Shown here piece after piece: positions 21,599 to 33,126 of a stretch of 64,000 bases of DNA. The position numbers and the translations under genes are program-made. The stretch lies in assembly GCA_977006965.1 (NCBI GenBank), contig OZ345357.1, positions 558,001 to 622,000 on the forward strand. Direction: 5' to 3'. The notes below the pieces were generated by a model, which worked only from the letters and a program-made list of their open reading frames with translations, did not search any database and was not told where the DNA came from. Position 1 is the first letter of the stretch. Every line of letters begins with the position of its first letter. The stretch is from Phymatolithon calcareum. Taxonomy: Eukaryota; Rhodophyta; Florideophyceae; Hapalidiales.

Positions 21599-23192
21599 AT
21601 GGCTATGATGAATTCCGAAACACGAGTTGGAATAGACGGTAAGCACTCTTGCGTTCCTTCCCCACCCTTTCTTCCGTCCACTTTTGCTTTTGAAAAATGT
21701 CTTTGCATGCTCCTTTGCAGTTGTGGGTTCATAAAGTTGCTAATCCTGTTCGACGCTTTTCGTTTTCATTCCATTAGGGCGGCGTTATGTGAGAAAGCAG
21801 CAAAAGCAATACATCGACGTTTTGCACCTGCCCTCAATATCAGATGCAGTCAATCTAGCCTCCAAAATGCTGCGCGTTGGCATCATTCACGCGATGTCGT
21901 CCAATTCCGAAGATCCCAGAGACACTGTCGAGCCTCGTCCCAAGGGAAAGACCGACCGCAACTCGAAACAAACCGCCGTTGCCCGAGGGCGTGCGAAACC
22001 ACATGACGTATATTCTGCACTAGCTGAGAAGTCTAATAAGCTGACCAAAGAGAAGGCGGCAGCTTTGCGCGAGGTTCAAGAAGTAACCGCGCCCACGGCG
22101 TCTCAGGAATCTAGCTTGCAGACGTCGTCATCGTCTAAATCAGACTTGAAATCTGGTTCGAGACTAATTGCCCGCTCTTGGAACAGTGCTTCCAAAGCGG
22201 GACCCAGTATTCTATCGAAGCGACCGCGCAGTGCAGAGGCGAAGAGCAATTTCAGCTCTTCTGACGAAAGTGCGTCGAGTCAACCGGAACAGAAACGGGA
22301 TCGACGCAACGAGGATGATGAGAGCGATGGAACAGGGGACGGGGAAGTTGTGTTGATAAAGTCCAAATCTAAGCAGACAAACACGGGGACGAGCACCACT
22401 TCCAAAGACAAAGCAAGCTTGGACCCAAGGCGCAATAGTGAGACAAAGCGCAACTTAAAGAAAGCGGGGTCCAGCTCAGGAACTGGAGGGAGCGAGAAGT
22501 GGTCACAGGGTCCTGGTAAAGTCATTAAGAAGGCGGACCATCTGAGGGCAAACAGAGTCCCGTCGATGGTGAACAAAGCGCCATCTTTGGCAAACAGAGC
22601 ATCTGTGCAAACGAATAGAGTGGTGAGGACATCGGCGGCAGGTGTCCTCCCTCCGCGGCAGACTGCAACAGTTATCGCCAGTGGAATGAGACCGAAGTCT
22701 TCGACAAGTGCTCTTCCGGCGCGAAAGACTATGACCGTCATTGCGAGTGGAATGAGACCAAAACCCATGTCAGCAATAGCTAATCGAATTACCTCTGCGT
22801 CAATGAAAAGTTCGACTCTTCCGGCTGTGCCCAAATTCACACCAAGGAGTATCGGTGCAGTCAGCGCATATCGAAACGTAACGCCCGAAACACGTTATAT
22901 CAAGGAGTTGAATTCTATTGGTAACATTCCGGCTAATGGATACCAGGAAACTACACCGGGTAAGGTGCGCCCAGTGGTGACCTTCGACCCGCGACCAAAG
23001 GTGCCACACAAGTTGCGCCAAACGACAATTGAAAAGATTTTTGAGGCTTGGCGTGACGTGAAACAGCTTCCTCAGATGGAAGCTCTTGTGAAGGCTCTTC
23101 GAACGGAACAGCAAATGTATGCGTCTGCTGCGGGTCGTATGGACTATAGAGCGGCTGCCATTGTTACTCTCCAAATGGCAAGAGATCAGTAG
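21599..23192 (+). CDS. Unknown Ser/Lys-rich nuclear-type protein with a 22-residue repeat
   Basis: Two exons, 21599-21638 and 21778-23192, with a 139-base GT-AG intron; 484 residues. The short first exon (MAMMNSETRVGID) reads into GRRYVRKQQKQYIDVL after splicing, rescuing a frame that otherwise begins with a GTG. Most of the protein is Ser, Lys, Arg and Glu rich and disordered, with a possible basic nuclear signal (KRPRSAEAK). At about 22640-22775 a 22-residue unit occurs twice, each ending TVIASGMRPK. The C terminus (about 370-484) looks more ordered, with a helical part VPHKLRQTTIEKIFEAW. No family recognised; chromatin, RNA or cytoskeletal binding are all possible. Confidence 0.6.
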
Positions 23193-23959
23193 CCTCCTCA
23201 CGCGAGCACTTCTTAAGCTGAGACTGTTCGGTGCGTATAACGACTCCTTATCTACAAAACTCAACACAGAAGCGGTGGCGAAATCGTCCGGCTGCTTACC
23301 CCCTTCTCTGGGGGGACGAAAATCCTGGCGATGATGCAGGGTACTTTTGCGTATCGCCTGCACATTGCTTGTGAGTAGTAATAGTTCTTAACTACTGTAT
23401 GTCACTGCACGAGCGCCTTCATCATAGAAGATGAAATCATGTCATCGAGGAGCGATAGATATGTGTGTGCTGGCGTTTTCGACGGTGATGTGGGAAGAAG
23501 AGCCGGTTGTTGATCAACCGACTCTTCTTTCGCCCACACTCCCAACTTATTCCCATGACTACAAGATTGCTCTCTTATCGTGACTGGGAATTGCAGATTG
23601 TCCTTGCAGTTTTGGTCATGAGAGAGTTGGACCTATTAGCGAGACCAGATTATACCCTGGACCAGATACGAGCCGTATCATACATTGGATGATCTCAGGT
23701 CACCGGAATTACTGCTTGGCACGTCACGATGCAGTGTCGATAGGATCCGACCCCCTGTCGGGAGCCGGTTACACATCGCGATATACTATTTCCTTCTACA
23801 ACATCCGAACGTTAAGGTTGTGCGCGCAAGAAGGTTGGCCCCGAGTCCCGGTCGACGCCGCACTGGGAACGATACCGTTGAAGGTTGCGCGAAGTCATCA
23901 TCCAAATCAAGCAGATTAACTAACACCGCAGCAATAATTGCATTAAATGCAAGTTGTGC
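23193..23959. other. Intergenic spacer before formate-THF ligase
   Basis: About 770 bases without a supported gene; frames are under 80 codons except shadows entering the next gene. It holds the 3' end of the unknown gene and the ligase promoter. Confidence 0.5.
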
Positions 23960-25942
23960 ATGTTTAGATCCCATAGAGCACTTCATCTCGCGCACTTTCC
24001 AACGTCCATTACCCATTTTGTTCGCAACATGGCATCCTGTGCAAGGAAGATACAACCCGAACACCCAGTTCCGTCTGATATAACAATTGCACAGAGTGTC
24101 GTCCCTCTCCCAATCGGAGACATTGCAGTCGCGGCGGGAATTCTACCGACCGAGCTCGAGCCGTATGGAAGCACTAAGGCCAAGGTTTTGCTCTCCGTCC
24201 GAGACCGTCTCGCGCTATCACCGTCGGGAAAGCTTGTTATTGTTGCCGGGATCAACCCGACATCCCTCGGCGAGGGCAAGAGCACGACGACAGTGGGTCT
24301 CAGTCAGGCTCTGGGAGCCCACCTCGGAAAACCCGTGTTCACCTGTCTCCGGCAGCCGAGCCAGGGCCCAACGTTTGGAATTAAAGGCGGTGCGGCGGGT
24401 GGGGGCTACAGTCAAGTTATCCCTATGGATGACTTCAATTTGCATCTTACCGGCGACATTCACGCGATTGGTGCCGCGAATAACTTGCTCGCCGCCGCCA
24501 TCGAAACTCGCATGTTCCATGAATCAACGCAGTCGGACGCTGCCCTTTTCCGTCGCCTGTGCCCGCCACCGAAGAAAGGCGGTGGGGCTCGATCCTTTGC
24601 CATCGGCATGCGGCACAGGTTGAACAAGCTAGGCATCCACAAAACGGACCCCGACACCCTTACCGACGATGAAATTTCCCGCTTCGTGCGGCTCGATATC
24701 GACCCGGAATCCGTTCAGTGGAACCGCGTAATGGACGTGAACGATCGATTCTTGAGGAGCATCGAAATAGGACGTTCACCAACCGAGAAGGGCCAAAGAA
24801 GAACCACATCCTTCGATATTACCGTCGCATCAGAAATCATGGCAATTCTCGCACTCGCAACGAGCGTTACCGACCTTCGCGCACGTATGGGTCGCATTGT
24901 GATCGGAAGGTCGAGAAGCGGAGAAGAATTGATCACTGCCGACGACCTCGGCGTTGCCGGTGCTCTCACGGTATTGCTACGCGATGCCATCAAACCGAAT
25001 CTCATGCAGACTCTGGAAGGCACGCCGACGTTTGTGCATGCGGGGCCGTTCGCAAATCTGGCCTCAGGAAATTCGTCAGTGGTTGCAGACCAACTGGCAC
25101 TAAAACTTGTGGGGGAGAACGGATTTGTCGTGACGGAGGCCGGATTTGGCAGTGAAATCGGCTTGGAGAAATTCGTTCACCTCAAATGCCGTCTCGGTGG
25201 TCTGCGCCCCTCGGTCATAGTGCTTGTCGCCACCGTGCGTGCACTCAAATTGCACGGCGGCGGCCCGCCCGTTTCCGCCGGTACACCGCTTCCGGCCGTG
25301 TACTCAAAATCAGATCCAGATCTTGTAGCAAAGGGTTGTGCAAACCTAGAGCGACACGTGCAGCATGCGGCGCGATACGGCGTGCCGGTTGTTGTTTGTC
25401 TAAATCGGTTCTCGACAGATGCAGATGAGGAGACCGCAATTGTGCTCGGTCGTGCACGCGCCGCAGGCGCGTTTGATGCCGTCATTGCCAACCACTGGGA
25501 GGAGGGTGGTGCCGGGGCTGTCGCGCTTGGAGAGGCAGTTGCGCGTGCCGCGACCATGCCATCTGAGTTCCAATTCTTGTACGCTGACGACGCACCTCTG
25601 AAGGAGAAGGTACGAACGGTCGCGGTCGAGGTTTATGGGGCGGCTGGGGTCGAATATTCTAAGGAGGCGGAGGTGCTACTCGAGCGGTATGAGAAGGACG
25701 GGTTTGGAAACCTGCCTGTCTGCATTGCGAAAACGCAGTACAGTCTATCCGCGGATCCTACTCTGAAAGGGGCGCCTACTGGATTTATGTTGCCAGTAAG
25801 AGAGGTGCGATTAAGTGCGGGAGCTGGGTTCGTGCTTATCATTTGCGGAACTATTCAAACTATGCCGGGACTTCCAACTCGTCCGGCGTACTATGATATC
25901 GACATTGATCTTCAGACAGGGCGAATTGTGGGGTTGATGTAG
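23960..25942 (+). CDS. fhs: Formate-tetrahydrofolate ligase, monofunctional
   Basis: ATP-dependent synthesis of 10-formyl-THF from formate and THF, feeding purine and formyl-Met synthesis. From the inner ATG at 24029 the protein has 637 residues, the usual length of monofunctional enzymes, and contains the nucleotide-binding [18 protein letters not shown] with GEGKST at 81-86, the [26 protein letters not shown] block (split here only for description) and a [13 protein letters not shown] motif. No FolD domain is attached, unlike animal and fungal C1-THF synthases. The ATG at 23960 adds 23 residues rich in His, Arg and hydrophobics with no acidic residue, a plausible mitochondrial presequence, so two start sites might give two locations (inference). 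Confidence 0.95.
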   Translation: MFRSHRALHLAHFPTSITHFVRNMASCARKIQPEHPVPSDITIAQSVVPLPIGDIAVAAGILPTELEPYGSTKAKVLLSVRDRLALSPSGKLVIVAGINPTSLGEGKSTTTVGLSQALGAHLGKPVFTCLRQPSQGPTFGIKGGAAGGGYSQVIPMDDFNLHLTGDIHAIGAANNLLAAAIETRMFHESTQSDAALFRRLCPPPKKGGGARSFAIGMRHRLNKLGIHKTDPDTLTDDEISRFVRLDIDPESVQWNRVMDVNDRFLRSIEIGRSPTEKGQRRTTSFDITVASEIMAILALATSVTDLRARMGRIVIGRSRSGEELITADDLGVAGALTVLLRDAIKPNLMQTLEGTPTFVHAGPFANLASGNSSVVADQLALKLVGENGFVVTEAGFGSEIGLEKFVHLKCRLGGLRPSVIVLVATVRALKLHGGGPPVSAGTPLPAVYSKSDPDLVAKGCANLERHVQHAARYGVPVVVCLNRFSTDADEETAIVLGRARAAGAFDAVIANHWEEGGAGAVALGEAVARAATMPSEFQFLYADDAPLKEKVRTVAVEVYGAAGVEYSKEAEVLLERYEKDGFGNLPVCIAKTQYSLSADPTLKGAPTGFMLPVREVRLSAGAGFVLIICGTIQTMPGLPTRPAYYDIDIDLQTGRIVGLM

Positions 25943-27311
25943 GTTCGGACCTTTTTGTTGCAAAGAGGAGTCATCGGCAACCATCCCGCGTAGGAGTAAA
26001 AGAGCCTTGAATAGCAGTCGCTGTAGGCGATGAGTGGTCAGACGTCATAGGATAGACACACTACTGACATGCATCTTCACGGCCGTGGCAGACTCATCGC
26101 CGCGGCACCTGGTGCGCAGGCCGATGCGGGTCATCGCTAAAAACGAAAATGCTCTTATCATGAAGCTTATTTCATTCGGTAATCGTCAGCAGCAGTCCAG
26201 AGGGCTCATGTGCGTGTTTCATCCACAGCGCAGAACGAAAGTGAACGGGATTAGCAAGAAAGGTTATTTGCGAATCAAGCCGATTGGATCATCAGAAGGT
26301 TCCTCTTACACTCGAGGCAGCGGGATCAATCATTAGGCCGTCTTCACGAGCCGAACCTGTTGCCCTTCCGACACTGCCCAGAGAGCTGCCCATATCGTAC
26401 AGACGGGCAGAGGTGATCTTACATCAACTGATAGGAGACTGTACCTCCATGGTGGCTGTCTTTAGGCATGGAGTCAACAGGGACACATTGTCGTACGACC
26501 CAATGTGCAAAACACGTAGTTCTGGCTGCAAAGAAACTGCCGAGCACCTGACTTAAGGTGTAGTGGACGTTCAGTCTCCAGATGTAACTTTATTGGTAGC
26601 GTGGGTACAAAAACCGTAGAAGAGCTTTGCCCTGAGAGACCCTTAGCCGTACTCATATTTCTGAACAGTGAGAAGCTCTTGCAGGTCAGCTTTAGGCGCT
26701 CACATTTCGTGTGAGCGATCTTTCCGCAATAAAGAAAGAAGAAAGAAAGTGAATGGCATTTTTGAGGTTTAGTAATATGCTTCTCCAACTCTTCTACATC
26801 TTTTCCGCGCTTGTCGAAAAAGGTTTGCTTTGTCATGGCCATTTGCAGAAGTATTGGGAGACGTGCCGCGAAGTCACCGGTGAAGCTTCAAGCCTCCAGG
26901 TTTGTCGGTGGTTTGGGTCGAGTTCAGTTCGGAAAATGAGATGCTAATGTGGGGGTGCGTAAAATGCTGCTCATCTGTATCGTTAAACCGCAGCACGGTG
27001 TATTCATGGACGCTGCTGTCGTGTTCGTGACGTTCATGAAAAGCGCTTGAGCTAAGTACAAGATTTCAGTATTCCAAAACGGCCTCTAGTGGTATTCAGT
27101 GAGGTACACAGCCTAGACGTGCAAATAGTTCTTCATGTCGTCATGGATAGGACAGAAGGAAGAAAACTTAATCCACCGCATCGGTACTAGTCTCACATTG
27201 GGGGCAATGCCGAATACAAATACTGCATCAGAAGTAGAAGTGTATAGACAGAAACTTTCATGCTAATCATGTGAACCGCTCTGTCTCCACCCTGTCCCCG
27301 GAGGCTACGCT
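25943..27311. other. Gene-poor 1.4-kb spacer
   Basis: No supported gene. Frames of up to about 120 codons occur but lack family motifs. A small hairpin with 8-base arms (CGCTCACA and its complement) lies at 26697-26717. Confidence 0.45.
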
Positions 27312-28208
27312 TCAGGCTTCACTAGTCATATGGGCGTTGTAATCAACAGCAACATTGTTAATGCGATACAGCGCAAGAGCTGAGCTGTAAAACGTCTGCG
27401 CCTCATTGAATCTGCCTTGCTTGTCGACAACCCCGGCCAAATGAAACAAGCAGTCACCGCACCGACGCGAGGTTTGCGCAGTACTCATTCGACAGATATC
27501 AGCCACAATGCGAAGATGATATTCTGAGTGCATGCGATTGCCACGCTTGCTGACATACTTTGCGTACTCCTTATGAGTCCTCGCATTTTCCTCGCTACAG
27601 AAGAGCCCGATGCGTGCATACGCATCCACGGCTTGCTGAAGCATGGGACTTGCACCGGTCCAGTCCGGCAGCGACGCGAGCAAACGGGAAGCCACATTTC
27701 CACGACAGAGGACTACATGGACCACCGCTTCTTCTTTTTCTTTTGCCACGAAAAAAAGCTTGAATGAAGGCTTCGGACTGGATTGAGTGGGACAGAGAGT
27801 AGTACCAACGAGGTCCCTGGACTGGCTCGGCATGGTGTTCCGGCGCAGACGATCAATCACGGGACTCCACATGTTGTTCTCCCTCTTCTTCTGACGCACG
27901 GTGTCAACGCGAACGGGAATCTTTGACCTCTTCTTCGCAGCCTGATCACGCTTCTTCCGAGATCTTCCCTGGGGGGCAGTAAGACGGTCAACGGGACAAA
28001 TCGGAGACGGATGAGACCCAGGCTGCTTGGATGCAATGCATGCGGGGGATCGATCAGGGAAGATTTCGTGAAAATTGTTGACATCATTCCGCATGGGAAA
28101 CTTAGAACTCAGGATGCCGATGTGCCTAGGTTTGTAGATTTTGGACTGCGCGCGGGCAAGACGGACACTGGCATTAACAGAAGGAAAACGAGATTCAGAT
28201 AGTCGCAT
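27312..28208 (-). CDS. TPR-type protein, shorter paralog of the neighbouring gene
   Basis: A 298-residue protein whose C-terminal part (about 190-285) matches the neighbouring gene at 29227-30141: in the stretch beginning EYHLR and ending near YRINN, about 33 of 58 residues are identical. The pattern of paired helices (FNEAQTFYSSALALY) is that of tetratricopeptide repeats. The middle keeps a basic linker like that of the paralog. Compared with it, this copy has a different N terminus, an inserted VVHVVLCRGNVASRLLASL segment and lacks about 30 residues of the last helices. It may be a diverging functional copy or a decaying duplicate. Function unknown; TPRs bind proteins. Confidence 0.5.
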   Translation of the reverse strand: MRLSESRFPSVNASVRLARAQSKIYKPRHIGILSSKFPMRNDVNNFHEIFPDRSPACIASKQPGSHPSPICPVDRLTAPQGRSRKKRDQAAKKRSKIPVRVDTVRQKKRENNMWSPVIDRLRRNTMPSQSRDLVGTTLCPTQSSPKPSFKLFFVAKEKEEAVVHVVLCRGNVASRLLASLPDWTGASPMLQQAVDAYARIGLFCSEENARTHKEYAKYVSKRGNRMHSEYHLRIVADICRMSTAQTSRRCGDCLFHLAGVVDKQGRFNEAQTFYSSALALYRINNVAVDYNAHMTSEA

Positions 28209-29226
28209 ATGGGGGGTGCTATCAGGAACAGATTTGGTGAGATTGTCTGGTATTGCATTAACTCAAGCTCAAAACCATTGGGAGCTTCGGCACTTGTGCT
28301 TTTGGACAAGCATCGAGAGCGCCTTCGTAGTGCGCGCCGACGATGCTCGGACTTTTCAACCTCGCCATTTTGGATATGTACGCGATGTCGATTGAGGATT
28401 AGATTTCTGTTTAATTGAAGCTCCCGTTGTCAATTATCATTGCACCTGAGAGAGAGAAAATTGGGGGAAGTGTTGAACCTTGAATAATCTTCTCGCTCTG
28501 AAAAAGGGGCAGAAACAAGCCGAATCGACGAAGACGATTGGCTCAGCTGGGCACTTGACGGCTCAAGCGCGCCTGGTGTCATCACTGTGGTGCAGTGGTC
28601 GTTTGCTGTCTGGGACGCCATCTGCAACGTTCTGAACAAAGAAGAATTATCCGGTTGAGGCCCATATGAAACTTGTTTACCTGATGCACCCAGCACTCCA
28701 GATGTGACACTTCAGAACGTGTCAGATAGTGCAGGTAAACTTATGGTTTCTGGGAGGAAAATGAGGGCTGGGTGAGTCGGGCTCTTGGAGGGCTCAGATC
28801 GCTGTGTGACACTCCGAATAATATCGAACAAGCTTTCGCGATCTAGAAAAGTATCAATGCATTGAATTTTTCAACGCAACGGAGGTGACGGAGCGTAGAA
28901 AGTGGTGCTGGAAAGAAGGCTCGAGAAAGCAGACGGGAAATTTTCGCACGCTAAAATGTTGACGAAACCAAGGCAGTCAAGATAAAATGCACGCTGAAGT
29001 TATGGCTACACTGCAGCTTGGCGACCCCTGTAAATTGCACCGCTTGTTTCTCACCAACTTGCCCAACGTTATAAAATATTATTGTTGACAGTGCGAAGTG
29101 GAAAACATATGTGAAGGTTAAAAAGTTTTATTTGATGAGCAGCTCTACAGTGTGGAAACTACCAGTGAGGGTAGAAGCAAAGAGCCTCCAGTTATAACTT
29201 AACGTCGCATAAGTCAAGCAGGAACA
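28209..29226. other. Spacer between the two TPR paralogs
   Basis: About 1 kb holding the promoter of the shorter paralog and the 3' end of the longer one. An imperfect inverted repeat (GTTTACCTG... with GTGCAGGTAAAC) lies around 28674-28740. No other gene is supported. Confidence 0.45.
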
Positions 29227-30141
29227 TCACGCAACAGCACCCAAGAAATGTCTTTGCACAATAGTGTCAACCTCTTCCCCCCGACCTTGTGCGCGCAAAT
29301 TATTACTGAGGCTATCAATAGCCACACGCACATTATCATCCGACAATTTATTCGCCCGATACACAGCCAATGCCGATCGATAAAAGTTCTCCGCCTCCGC
29401 CAGTCGACCCTGTCTGTCAATGACAACAGCCATATAGAGCAAAACATCACCATACTTGCGCGCCGTGCGTGCATTTAACATTCGGAAAATATCCGCCGCC
29501 GTTCGCAAATGGTACTCTGCCTCGGGGGTGAGTCCACGTTTGCTGAGATTCTGAGCGTATTCCACATGCGCATCTGCATTCTCCTGCGTGCAGAAAAGTC
29601 CTGCACGTGCGCGCGCATCCGCAGCCTTCTCGAACAGACTGCCTGCACCCTCGTAATCCGCGGGTGATGCACGCTGCATGGAGGCACCGTCCCGACGACA
29701 GCGGTCGGCATACTCGGCCGCCTCCTCAGTGGTGGCAAAGGTCGGCTCGGGGGCAGGGACTGGACCGGCGCGGAAGGGACGCGGGGCGTCAACACGGTCT
29801 TTTGATGGACTATTCTTGCGCTGACGATCGACATCATCACGAGGTTGGGTTTTTGCCGTTTGCTTCTTCTTCTCAGCCTTGCGTTGCGCACGGGTTAGAC
29901 GGCCGTTGGCGCGAGCTAGTGGCGGACGAGACTCAGACTGGGCGGAGATGACGGAAAGATCTTGAGCGGATTCATCGAAATTGTCGGCGGCTTGCTTGAA
30001 TACCTGTTCGAATTCAGCCTTGCTTAGTTCGAATCCTTGCATGACATCGACGCCGGGGACCTTAGCGACCGTGCTGTTGCGAACGCAGCGGTCCTTCTCG
30101 ACATAGGACTGACGGTACACTGGGTTGCCGTAAGTTGCCAT
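29227..30141 (-). CDS. TPR-type repeat protein with disordered basic linker
   Basis: A 304-residue protein of unknown function. The N terminus (1-50) is soluble with an acidic helix GFELSKAEFEQVFKQAADNF. The middle (about 80-135) is a Lys/Arg/Pro-rich linker (LTRAQRKAEKKKQ). The C-terminal half (about 145-300) is helical with TPR-like units: AEYHLRTAADIFRM, and GRLAEAENFYRSALAVYRANK, followed by SNNLRAQGRGEEVDTI. The spacing of small residues (A-E-x-x-Y/F-x-x-A-L) is typical of TPR/Sel1-like scaffolds. It has a shorter paralog 1 kb downstream in the same orientation, evidence of tandem duplication. Confidence 0.65.
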   Translation of the reverse strand: MATYGNPVYRQSYVEKDRCVRNSTVAKVPGVDVMQGFELSKAEFEQVFKQAADNFDESAQDLSVISAQSESRPPLARANGRLTRAQRKAEKKKQTAKTQPRDDVDRQRKNSPSKDRVDAPRPFRAGPVPAPEPTFATTEEAAEYADRCRRDGASMQRASPADYEGAGSLFEKAADARARAGLFCTQENADAHVEYAQNLSKRGLTPEAEYHLRTAADIFRMLNARTARKYGDVLLYMAVVIDRQGRLAEAENFYRSALAVYRANKLSDDNVRVAIDSLSNNLRAQGRGEEVDTIVQRHFLGAVA

Positions 30142-33126
30142 GATGGATCGGTACGAGGCTTGAGTTTCCGACTTGGTTGATGCGATTTGCTGCTTGGTGT
30201 TTGGTCTTCACGGAAACCCTGTGGAGACTTTAGAAAAAGAAGTGGAGATTGTCCCGGCTCTGAAAACGAGCGGTATGGATGAGGAACGTGAGTGCGTCGG
30301 GAGGATTTGCACATCGGGCAGGCGCACCGAATAGGCAGTGGCTTATGTATTTAAATTATGCCTACCATGATGCAATGCAGAGGAGAAATGAACGGGAGAC
30401 ATTTAGTTGCTCAAAATTGCGCGCCATTGAAACGTTCAAAAGATTACTAACGCTGTTTCGACGAGTCGTTACGGAGCCATACGACAGCGATAATGCTCTT
30501 TCAAACAGGAGCGAATATGAAACAGTTCATAATTTATTCAAAATCTAAATTGGCGTTTGTCATAACGGAAGGAATTCAGAGCGAAGAAGACGGTTATACT
30601 CGTAGCCGCAGCAGCTCCTACTCGTCAAAGGAGTACGAACGAATATTGTTCCAAACTTAGCACTACTGTACCACGTGCTTAAACGGTCATCACAATGGAC
30701 CCGATAGTGCCACGTGCAGTTACATAAACTTCCACGAACTGAGTAAGTTATCTACAGGACTATTACTGTACAGACTTTGCCCACACCGGACACTATTATC
30801 ATCTTCATGACTTTGCGCGAATGTTTAGCCCAGACTCCAACGAAGATTTTCAAGCCTAGGATATCACTCTAGGATTCTACTTTTGAAGTAGCTCAGAAGG
30901 CAAAAAGGACCAAGAGTTCTGACGATGTATAATTCATTCGTTGCGCGCATTCCCCTTCCCTTTCTCGTGCAGATGCGCCGCGACAAATTCACCTTGGCCT
31001 GGCGCAGCAGTCCACGAGAATTGTCTACGTCGACATGCAGGCGAGCCCAATGACGTAGAGTATGCGGTAGTCAGCGATACCTTAGAGTTCGAAGGGAATC
31101 TTCATAAATCACGTTATTCGAAATTTCCTGCGTCCCCAGCACTGACCGCGCCCCGCATCGACAGCAACACATCATCCTAGTGTGCGCGTTTCCACTTCGC
31201 CGGGTAGATCCTCGGACAAGGAGGTGGCATTGCTTCGTGACAGTCCGGGATGAGGCAAACGGCGGTCCGCGGCGCGTGTGGGCTTCAGACCGCGCAGCTG
31301 CAGCACGCTGCAAGGTGCGCGGGGTGATCAGCGCGGAAACGGCGGTATCCGAGGTGGACGTTGGAGACCCGGCTGTGGGCAGCCAGGAAACGGCTCGCAG
31401 TCAGTCCGTCATTATGTTGTGCGTCCCCATGGGCCGCAAGCAAGATTTACGACAGTATGGTTGCAACGCAGATATGTGGCTCGTTCATCGAGGGTGCAAG
31501 CGTTGAGGAAGATGATGCAGCGGAAGACAGGAGGGGTGAGATGACGGCACGGCGGCGGTACAGTACCGAGCACAAGGCATGCGGGGTTTGTATTTTCGAG
31601 GACTGGCATCCTCCTCGGCGCTTCATAGATCATTCATGGTCCTACGGTGTTGACATGAAGATGTGATTGATTGGCTAGGGCATATTCAGAACAATAATTT
31701 GATTGGATGGACTGGATTTTCATCTCTTCGCTTCTTCCTAGTGTCTTGCGCGCATCCTTTGTGGTGATCCGTGGGTCGCGACCCACGGATCACCACAAAG
31801 GATCACCCCCCAAGGATCACCCCCAAGGCTACAGCTGCTTGAAAAGATATAAACAGGGATGCATTGATTGAATTGTGCTCGTGCATTCAGAAAGGAGCAG
31901 ATATGTGCGACAATCTGCGTTTATGGAGTGAGAGGATAAAGCAGACAGCGGACGGTTTATTACAAGCCAAGGGTACGACGAGCGCAGTTGACCATCATAT
32001 ATGCTACAGCTATGGCGCTTTGATTTGAAGAATCGAAGTCCGTTGTATTCGAGAGACGAACGCTGACGAACCATTGCCGACTGTCTGACAGATATGATGA
32101 AGAGATTAGGACCGGGGCTGGACTATTCCTGATCCGTGGGACTTATCCTAGACCTCCAAACGTCATACGATTTTCTGTGAAATGGACAGAGGGTATATTT
32201 TTCGCCTTCGCAAAGGCAACTTCATTGTTACACTTGGTTTCCACTGCTGTGGCTATCAATAGGCGCCGACTAAATTGGCGAGGCCTCTCTAGATAGCGCT
32301 GGCGCTTTGTAGACCCCGCCCAAGGCTTTCCAAGAAAAGTCAAACGCTCAAATGTGCAAGTGAGAAGCGATAATCAGAAACAATCATCATTGTTAGTAGT
32401 TCATGGGTGGAACGTACTACTGCACAGAGCGTTAGCTCCGTGGACTAGATCATTTAATTTAGAGTGGAAGCAAAAAAGTGCGGCGGGTTCGGAGATTGCA
32501 AAAAAATCAATCAAACCTTGACAAATCCTCTCTATGGCCTCTATGTCCCCACTTATCTCAAAATTTCCCCTTGTGTTTCTCACAACGGAGGACAGAGTCT
32601 TTTTGTTGATGGAAAGTTGACACACTTCTGAACTGAACTTCTAGTCGCTGGTTATCACCGCAATTCAGGTCCTTTCCAATGCAATTTTAAACAACGAAGC
32701 AACAAGGAAAATATCTGACACTATCTGAACGCTACAGTACATGACCTAAAATGCTCTAGTTGTGGGAGGCAAAATTCAGGTGTTGCTACTCTTTCGAATG
32801 CAGAATAACTCTCATGTATCTCAGGCTTGACTTGCGTACCATGGGCCAAAACCACCCGAGTTTCCGGGAAAGTACCGGAGAAGCGCACGCCCATTCCACC
32901 AAAGCAGCATAGTGCTGTCTTTTTTCGCTTTACTTCCACTTGTAGTCATGTAAGTGATTCATATATTCGAGATCTGTCCTCACGTGGTCATACGTCAATG
33001 TCCCGAATTGTCCTCCCACGTTTTCAAGAATGGGAGAACTTTTACATAGATGTATCGTGTGCAAGCAGCTTCGTCAACTACGCAGAGCCAGAACTGTGAC
33101 TTGTGCACAAGGATCGACATATTGAA
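30142..33126. other. Gene-poor 3-kb stretch
   Basis: No gene is supported. A GC-rich part at 31180-31660 has overlapping frames of about 75-110 codons in several frames, none with a recognisable motif. The striking object is the palindrome at 31754-31803 with its direct-repeat tail. TACAGTA/TACTGTA words occur repeatedly. Confidence 0.45.
31754..31830. repeat. Perfect 50-base palindrome followed by short direct repeats
   Basis: 31754-31803 is a perfect inverted repeat: 25-base arms with no loop, centred on CGCG. Immediately after it the arm end AAGGATCACCCCC is repeated in tandem up to about 31830 (AAGGATCACC units). The lack of any mismatch suggests recent origin or active conservation. Confidence 0.9.

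Noticed and set aside
26697-26717. Small hairpin as a transcription terminator
   Set aside because: Eight-base arms, no T run, far from a gene end; bacterial-type terminators are not expected here.
31180-31666. GC-rich overlapping frames that might be a gene
   Set aside because: Three phases are open at once, as expected of GC-rich DNA; no motif and no clear start.
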